A stretch of 11,973 nt of DNA from Pelagihabitans sp037969055 (lineage in GTDB: Bacteria; Bacteroidota; Bacteroidia; Flavobacteriales; Flavobacteriaceae): positions 1-11,973 of the forward strand of contig JBBKWR010000177.1 in NCBI GenBank assembly GCA_037969055.1, written 5' to 3'. Made by a program: the position numbers and the translations under genes. This document shows, in pieces, positions 7,106 to 11,973 of the stretch; position 1 is the first letter of the stretch; the number at the start of each line of letters is the position of its first letter. The notes under the pieces are model-generated. The model was not told where the DNA came from. It did no database searches and saw only the letters and a program-made list of their open reading frames with translations.

Positions 7106-7876
7106 ATGACAACATTAAGTAAATTCAGTCTTAAAGGAAAAATAGCCTTGGTTACAGGTTGTAAAAGAGGGATAGGAAAAGCCATGGCCATAGGAATGGC
7201 AGAGGCGGGAGCGGATATCATCGGAGTGAGCGCTTCCTTGGAAAAGCATGGTAGTATGGTTGAACAGGAAATCGAAGGTATTGGAAGAAAATTCAAGGGC
7301 TATACCTGCGATTTCAGTGATCGTAAGGCATTGTATGAATTCATTACTAAGGTGAAGGATGACTTCCCCAAAATCGATATTCTGGTCAATAATGCAGGGA
7401 CCATCTTGCGTGCTCCAGCGGCGGAGCATTCAGATGAATACTGGGACAAGGTGATCGAGGTGAATCAAACTGCCCAGTTTATTTTGACGAGGGAAATAGG
7501 AAAGGAAATGGTTGCTCGGGGTAAAGGAAAGATTGTTTTTACCGCTTCCCTCTTAACTTTTCAGGGTGGAATTACAGTCCCCGGTTATGCAGCGAGTAAG
7601 GGCGCCATTGGACAAATGACCATGGCCTTCGCTAACGAGTGGGCAAGCAAGGGGGTGAATGTAAATGCCATTGCCCCTGGTTACATCAGCACCGATAATA
7701 CGGAGGCCTTGCGCAACAACCCGGAAAGGGCAAAATCGATTTTGGACCGAATTCCAGCCGGCAGATGGGGGCAACCCGACGACTTTAAAGGTCCGATCGT
7801 ATTCCTTTCTTCGGAGGCATCGGCTTACATGAATGGGGTCACCATGCTAGTTGACGGGGGTTGGATGGGAAGATGA
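7106..7876 (+). CDS. kduD: 2-dehydro-3-deoxy-D-gluconate 5-dehydrogenase (KduD-type short-chain dehydrogenase)
   Basis: The 256-residue classical short-chain dehydrogenase/reductase would interconvert 2,5-diketo-3-deoxygluconate and KDG with NAD(P)H, supplying the substrate of KdgK. The cofactor motif TGCKRGIG occupies residues 17-24, NNAG is at 95-98, and the catalytic tetrad is N120, S148, Y161 and K165 (YAASK). The C-terminal block RIPAGRWGQPDDFKGPIVFL (215-234) and the ending VDGGWMGR are hallmarks of KduD as opposed to gluconate 5-dehydrogenase or fatty-acid reductases. Length equals that of the family. An ATG at 7078 upstream is out of frame and terminates after 14 codons, so it does not extend the gene. 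No KduI isomerase gene is present in the window. A related role as a 4-deoxy-hexoseulose-uronate (DEH) reductase, as in some alginate degraders, is the main alternative. Confidence 0.9.
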   Translation: MTTLSKFSLKGKIALVTGCKRGIGKAMAIGMAEAGADIIGVSASLEKHGSMVEQEIEGIGRKFKGYTCDFSDRKALYEFITKVKDDFPKIDILVNNAGTILRAPAAEHSDEYWDKVIEVNQTAQFILTREIGKEMVARGKGKIVFTASLLTFQGGITVPGYAASKGAIGQMTMAFANEWASKGVNVNAIAPGYISTDNTEALRNNPERAKSILDRIPAGRWGQPDDFKGPIVFLSSEASAYMNGVTMLVDGGWMGR

Positions 7877-7928
7877 ATTCCAGCAAACGAAAAAAGGCAT
7901 CCCCCTAAATTACTGAACTATTTATAGC

Positions 7929-7936
7929 TAGGTTTG
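7929..7936 (+). promoter_or_regulatory. Candidate Bacteroidetes -7 promoter element (TAGGTTTG)
   Basis: TAGGTTTG matches the consensus TAnnTTTG exactly and lies in the 140-bp gap before the secreted glycoside hydrolase gene, which would give a leader of about 73 bases. No TTG is found at the -33 distance, so the support is partial. If real, the hydrolase would be expressed from its own promoter in addition to read-through from kduD. Confidence 0.3.
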
Positions 7937-8016
7937 AGAGGCCTTAATGGTATTGTTGTCATTATTATTGTAAAAGCTAAACATACACGAACTGCAAGAA
8001 ATCAGCATAATCAAAA

Positions 8017-9828
8017 ATGAAATACTTTAAAACGGCATTAGCGATATTCTTAATTTTCACGGGAATTCAAAACAGCCTATATGGCCAGAAGATATCGGGC
8101 GAGCTTAAAAAATGGCACAAGGTTACTATAGATTTTGAAGGGCCCGAAACCGATGAGCAGGCAGCCGACAATCCGTTTTTGAATTACAGATTATACGTAA
8201 GCTTTACCCATAGTGCTTCTGGAAAGCAATATCTTATTCCTGGCTACTATGCGACGGATGGAAATGCGGCCAATACGGGGGCCGATTCCGGAAATGTATG
8301 GAAAGTCCATTTTGCCCCTGATGAAATAGGGGAATGGTCGTACACTGTAGATTTTAAAAAAGGTAAATGGGTCGCAGTGCGCACTCATGATAAATTAAAG
8401 AGTGCCGGCTTTATGGACGGCGCTCTTGGTAAGTTTACTATTTCAGAAACCGATAAAACAGGTAGGGATATAAGGGGCAAGGGCCGACTGCAGTACATGG
8501 GTAAACGATATTTAAAGTTTGCCGAAAGCGGCGAATATTTTTTGAAGTGTGGTTCAGATGCTCCTGAGAACTTTTTGGCATATGATCAGTTTGATGGGAC
8601 TTTCAAAAATGATGGACATAAAGATGAATTGGTCAAAACATGGGCAGCCCACAATATTGATTGGAAGGCCGGTGATCCTACTTGGCGGGACGGTAAAGGA
8701 AAAGAAATTATAGGGGCGATCAATTATTTGGCATCAAAGGGCATGAATGCGTTTTCTTTTTTGACTTTGAATATAGCAGGGGACGACCAAAATGTATTTC
8801 CTTATGTCGACTACGATCATTGGGACCGATTTGACACCTCAAAATTAGACCAGTGGGAAGTCGTTTTTGAACATGCTGACAAATTGGGAATGTTTCTCCA
8901 TTTTAAAACGTTGGAATTCGAAAATCAAGGCTTGTTGGATAATGGTGGAACGGGACTTTATACGAAACTTTATTATCGAGAATTGATCGCCCGTTTTGGG
9001 CATCATTTGGCCATGAACTGGAATCTGGCGGAAGAAACTGGGGACTGGACAGAAACGCCGCCTACCTTTCCTTTGGACGCCCCTGAACGGATCCGTTTGG
9101 CTGAATATGTTTCTTCCATTGATCCCTACAAACACCATTTGGTCATTCATAATGGGGATTGGTTTGATGAAATTTATGGCCCTAACACCAAGTTTACAGG
9201 GGCATCTTTGCAGACCAATCAAGAAGATTTTGGCAATGTGCACCCATGGACGTTAAAGGTGCTCGCAGAGTCGAAGGCCGCAGGAAAAATATGGGCGGTA
9301 GCAGTTGATGAACCAGGCGATCATAGACATTCCTTGATTCCCGATGCGGAAGACCCTGAACATGACAATGCCCGTAAAAATGGGCTTTGGGGCGCCATGA
9401 TGGCCGGAGCATGGGGTACGGAATGGTACTTTGGGTACGAGCATCCCCATTCTGATCTAAGCTGTCAGGATTATCGTTCCCGCGATCTATTTTGGGACCA
9501 AGGAAAAATTTGTCTCGACTTTTTTAATAACAACCATGTGCCTTTTTGGGAAATGGAATCGAATGACATACTTATTTCATCTGCAGGAGATTACGTTTTC
9601 GCCAAACCAGGGAACAGCTATGTGGTTTATTTAAAGAATGGCGGAGAATCAACCCTGGATTTAGGGGAATCGAACAACAAGTACAATGTACAATGGTATG
9701 ATCCAAGAAAAGGAGCCGAACTTCAAAAGGGAAAGGTCAAATCGGTACAGGGACCTGGGAAACGATCTTTAGGACTGCCACCTAAGGATAATGATAAAGA
9801 TTGGGCGGTCTGGGTTACCAAAGAATAG
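8017..9828 (+). CDS. Secreted DUF5060-domain glycoside hydrolase-like protein with C-terminal collagen-binding-2-like domain
   Basis: The 603-residue protein begins with a signal peptide (KYFKTALAIFLIFTGI core), probably cut near LYG|QK around residue 23, with no lipobox cysteine, so it is periplasmic or released. Residues about 28-125 form a DUF5060-like immunoglobulin domain with the family's PGYYA-DG segment and PDEIGEWSY. Residues about 155-515 look like a clan-A TIM-barrel glycoside hydrolase: MNWNLAEET offers acid/base candidates E339 and E340 at a strand-4-type position, and VAVDEPGD offers nucleophile candidate E432. Residues about 520-601, with YVVYLKNGG and WYDPRKGAEL, resemble the C-terminal PF12904 domain (putative collagen-binding domain of a collagenase). 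The substrate is unknown; next to kduD, kdgK and eda a uronate-containing algal glycan is plausible. It is the last gene of the plus-strand run. Domain boundaries are estimated by eye. Confidence 0.82.
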   Translation: MKYFKTALAIFLIFTGIQNSLYGQKISGELKKWHKVTIDFEGPETDEQAADNPFLNYRLYVSFTHSASGKQYLIPGYYATDGNAANTGADSGNVWKVHFAPDEIGEWSYTVDFKKGKWVAVRTHDKLKSAGFMDGALGKFTISETDKTGRDIRGKGRLQYMGKRYLKFAESGEYFLKCGSDAPENFLAYDQFDGTFKNDGHKDELVKTWAAHNIDWKAGDPTWRDGKGKEIIGAINYLASKGMNAFSFLTLNIAGDDQNVFPYVDYDHWDRFDTSKLDQWEVVFEHADKLGMFLHFKTLEFENQGLLDNGGTGLYTKLYYRELIARFGHHLAMNWNLAEETGDWTETPPTFPLDAPERIRLAEYVSSIDPYKHHLVIHNGDWFDEIYGPNTKFTGASLQTNQEDFGNVHPWTLKVLAESKAAGKIWAVAVDEPGDHRHSLIPDAEDPEHDNARKNGLWGAMMAGAWGTEWYFGYEHPHSDLSCQDYRSRDLFWDQGKICLDFFNNNHVPFWEMESNDILISSAGDYVFAKPGNSYVVYLKNGGESTLDLGESNNKYNVQWYDPRKGAELQKGKVKSVQGPGKRSLGLPPKDNDKDWAVWVTKE

Positions 9829-10279
9829 GAAATGGTTAGCGAATTACTGCTGCAATTCCCCTTCCAAAGGGTAATCAGGATCATAGGAATGGACTTCTTT
9901 TTAGATCGATCACAAGTGATTATGGTCAACACAGCCAAAAATTATGAATACTGGTTTTTTTGTCATTTTCTTATTTTAATTTTTCGCTGAATCAGGGTAT
10001 ATAACGAATTCTATTAATCCAAACCGGAATGTTAACCGTCTTTTTTAGCAAAATGGCCCAATGAAGAATAGACTTTTGCAAAGGAATAAAAGAGCGTAAC
10101 TATGATAATGTTCAATTGGAATTTTGATTAAAAGTTTTTTGAACTTGTTATCTTTTTATAAAGGTTTATGCTTGGATGTCAATCTCCGTTAACGTCTAAT
10201 TCAAGCCTTACATTTCCCTGTACATAATACGCATGTCTACATAGGCAAATGTGCCATGGCTTTAGCCTTTAGGTTTGAC
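9829..10279. other. Gene-free region between two convergent genes
   Basis: These 451 bp separate convergent stop codons and hold no credible gene on either strand. Two weak structures are visible. One is a 5-bp stem CCCTT/AAGGG (9859-9863 and 9867-9871) close behind the hydrolase stop, with no T-tract after it. The other is a T-rich stretch starting with seven T residues at 9955-9961. Either might contribute to termination of the plus-strand transcript, but no canonical GC-rich hairpin plus T-run was found for either gene. Confidence 0.6.
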
Positions 10280-11941
10280 CTATTGTTGGCCATCAAAAAC
10301 TTGCTTGCCCCCTACAAAGGTCTGCAAGACCTCCACCGTTCGAATTTTTACCGGGTCGATCTTTGTGAGGTCAGCACCAAGTACAGCGAAATCTGCCAAT
10401 TTGCCAACCTCCAAAGTTCCCTTTACTTGTTCATCAAAGGAGGCATAAGCGGCATCTTTGGTATAGGCTTTTAATGCTTGTTCAACTGTGATCTTTTGCT
10501 CGGGCACCCAACCCTCCGGATTTTTACCATCCAAGGTCCGACGGGTAACGGCTGCATAAATGCCTTCGATTGGAGTGGCCGGGGCGACGGGCCAATCGCT
10601 GCCGAAAACGATCATCGCATTGGCATCCAATAAGGATTTAAAGGCATAAGTCGTTTTGATCCTCTCGGGCCCGATCATGGCTTCGGCCCAACGCCCATCA
10701 TCGATGGCGTGATAGGGTTGCACACTGGCGATAACGCCAAGTTCTGCAAAACGCTTTATATCCGACGGATCAATATGTTGTGCATGCTCCAATCGAAGCC
10801 TTCTATCCCTCACGCCGTTTTCCTTGATCACACGTCCGTATATTTCCAGCAGGGCATGGATAGCACGATCACCAATAGCGTGCACTGCTATTTGAAGGTC
10901 CAGCTTGTCTGCCCCAGAGATCCATTGATATAGGTTTTCTTCACTATTGATGAAAAAGCCTTGATCATCTGCTTTATCTGTGTATGGTGTATTGAAGGCG
11001 GCGGTATGGGAACCTAAGGATCCGTCAACGAACCCTTTTAAGATCCCTTTTTTTAAGAAATTATCCTGTTTAATATCAATTCCAGTAAGTTGCTCCCATT
11101 TACGTAATGGATAGGCCGAATAGATTCTTACAGACAGTGCTCCAGAATCCCGCAACCTTTCTGCGGCTCCATAGCCCGCCAAACTATCCACATCGGTAAC
11201 CGAGGTAACCCCATTCGACAGCAGATAATGGTTCGCTGCTTTAAGCGCCTTTTCCTTTTGTGCTTCCGTTAATGCAGGTATTTTATTTAAGACAAGATTC
11301 ATCGCATTGTCTTTTAGAATACCGGTCGGATTGCCTTTCCCATCACGAACGATTTCCCCACCCTCAATATGTGGGGTATTTTTATCGATGTTCGCAATTT
11401 CTAGGGCCTTAGCGTTCGCCAATAACATGTGACCATCAAGACGAAATACGGCCACTGGATTTTCTTTGGTAATTCCATCGATCCATTCTTTTTTTGGTAG
11501 TTCGCCGCCCCATAGCGTATGGTCCCAATTGCCTTCCAAAACCCAAACACCTGGTTGCAAACCTTTGGCGAAATCTGCGATACGCCCCGAAAATTCTTCA
11601 CGGGTGTCGGCGTCCCTTAACTGAACGTTTAAAAGGCTATTCCCGCCCATCAGTAAATGCACGTGGGTATCGATAAACCCTGGGGTAATAAAACGACCTT
11701 CTTCGTCGATTACCTCAGTTGACGGACCCTTATACTTATCGATTTCCTCCTGGGTGCCAATGGCAAGTATGGTATCCCCTGAAATTGCCATAGCCTGTGC
11801 CATACTTTGTTGGTCATTGCCCATCCATATCTTCGCATTGGTAATGATAAGATCCGCCTTTTTAGGTTCTTTCCCGCATGAAGATACCGAAAGTAATAAG
11901 CTAATTATAAATAGGTAAATGAGAGTGCTTTTTCTTGTCAT
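10280..11941 (-). CDS. YtcJ-like amidohydrolase (Amidohydrolase_3 type), predicted lipoprotein
   Basis: The product of the ATG at 11941 is 553 residues and begins with a lipoprotein signal (TLIYLFIISLLLSVSSC; lipid-bearing C22), so it is anchored to a membrane facing the periplasm. The mature part starts with the composite strand ADLIITNAKIW. The amidohydrolase metal site is visible in order: DTHVHL (H93, H95), KGFVDGSLGSHTAAF (starting at K302), HAIGD (H354), LEHAQH (H386) and FGSDWP (D449). These segments and the length fit the YtcJ/PF07969 group, which hydrolyses N-acyl or cyclic amide bonds; members have few known substrates. A GTG at 11971 would extend the frame by ten hydrophilic residues in front of the signal peptide, so the ATG is preferred. 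It is convergent with the hydrolase gene and probably unrelated to the uronate pathway. Confidence 0.9.
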   Translation of the reverse strand: MTRKSTLIYLFIISLLLSVSSCGKEPKKADLIITNAKIWMGNDQQSMAQAMAISGDTILAIGTQEEIDKYKGPSTEVIDEEGRFITPGFIDTHVHLLMGGNSLLNVQLRDADTREEFSGRIADFAKGLQPGVWVLEGNWDHTLWGGELPKKEWIDGITKENPVAVFRLDGHMLLANAKALEIANIDKNTPHIEGGEIVRDGKGNPTGILKDNAMNLVLNKIPALTEAQKEKALKAANHYLLSNGVTSVTDVDSLAGYGAAERLRDSGALSVRIYSAYPLRKWEQLTGIDIKQDNFLKKGILKGFVDGSLGSHTAAFNTPYTDKADDQGFFINSEENLYQWISGADKLDLQIAVHAIGDRAIHALLEIYGRVIKENGVRDRRLRLEHAQHIDPSDIKRFAELGVIASVQPYHAIDDGRWAEAMIGPERIKTTYAFKSLLDANAMIVFGSDWPVAPATPIEGIYAAVTRRTLDGKNPEGWVPEQKITVEQALKAYTKDAAYASFDEQVKGTLEVGKLADFAVLGADLTKIDPVKIRTVEVLQTFVGGKQVFDGQQ

Positions 11942-11973
11942 GTTTTGTTTATTCGCTTTGTGGTCGGACACAA

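Noticed and set aside
7078..7122. Small open frame starting ATGGAGGCT before kduD, possibly a leader peptide
   Set aside because: It is only 14 codons long, out of frame with kduD, and has no regulatory hairpin or repeated codon pattern; a chance ATG is more likely.
9859..9871. Hairpin CCCTT/AAGGG as an intrinsic terminator of the secreted hydrolase gene
   Set aside because: The stem has only five pairs and no T-run follows it.
10256..10474. Plus-strand open frame of 72 codons near the end of the gene-free region
   Set aside because: Most of it lies antisense to the amidohydrolase gene, its composition is not protein-like, and it has no ribosome binding site or recognisable motif.
11939..11971. 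GTG at 11971 as the start of the amidohydrolase
   Set aside because: It would put ten hydrophilic residues before the lipoprotein signal peptide; the ATG at 11941 gives a normal signal and lipobox.
1..11973. Signs of mobile elements, CRISPR arrays, tRNA genes or phage genes
   Set aside because: No transposase motifs, terminal inverted repeats, regularly spaced direct repeats or tRNA-like cloverleaf sequence were found by eye.

Overview
The window looks like chromosomal DNA of a marine, alga-degrading member of the Bacteroidetes, most likely the Flavobacteriia. The evidence is indirect. Base composition is moderate, Shine-Dalgarno sequences are absent or weak before nearly every gene, and two intergenic regions carry the Bacteroidetes-type -7 promoter element TAnnTTTG. 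The proteins also have a flavobacterial character: a DUF5060-type secreted glycoside hydrolase with a signal peptide ending in YGQ, a KduD/KdgK/KDPG-aldolase set, and a PhyH-family dioxygenase. No rRNA, tRNA, insertion sequence, integrase or CRISPR array was seen.

Layout. At the left edge a zinc-dependent dehydrogenase gene runs leftwards out of the window (3-563, minus). It is divergent from a run of eight plus-strand genes (751-9828). These encode a class-III-like zinc alcohol/formaldehyde dehydrogenase, an esterase-D-type alpha/beta hydrolase, a PhyH-type Fe(II)/2-oxoglutarate dioxygenase, a 2-keto-3-deoxy-6-phosphogluconate (KDPG) aldolase, a 2-keto-3-deoxygluconate (KDG) kinase, a second full-length zinc-type dehydrogenase, a KduD-type short-chain dehydrogenase, and a secreted DUF5060/glycoside-hydrolase-like protein. 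A 451-bp gene-free stretch separates this run from a convergent gene (10280-11941, minus) for a membrane-anchored, YtcJ-like amidohydrolase.

How the genes may work together. KduD reduces 2,5-diketo-3-deoxygluconate to KDG, KdgK phosphorylates KDG to KDPG, and the aldolase splits KDPG into pyruvate and glyceraldehyde 3-phosphate. This is the end of the catabolic route for unsaturated uronic acids from alginate, pectin, ulvan or glucuronan. The secreted protein of 8017-9828 would act upstream on an unknown glycan. No polysaccharide lyase, KduI/KdgF, SusC/SusD pair, transporter or regulator lies in the window, so the locus probably continues outside it or works with another one.

The most speculative and most interesting part is 751-3743. 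A dehydrogenase resembling thiol-dependent formaldehyde dehydrogenases, an esterase of the S-formylglutathione-hydrolase superfamily and a PhyH dioxygenase sit together directly before the KDG genes. Together they could oxidatively O-demethylate a methylated sugar or sugar acid and dispose of the formaldehyde. This is inference from gene content and motifs only.
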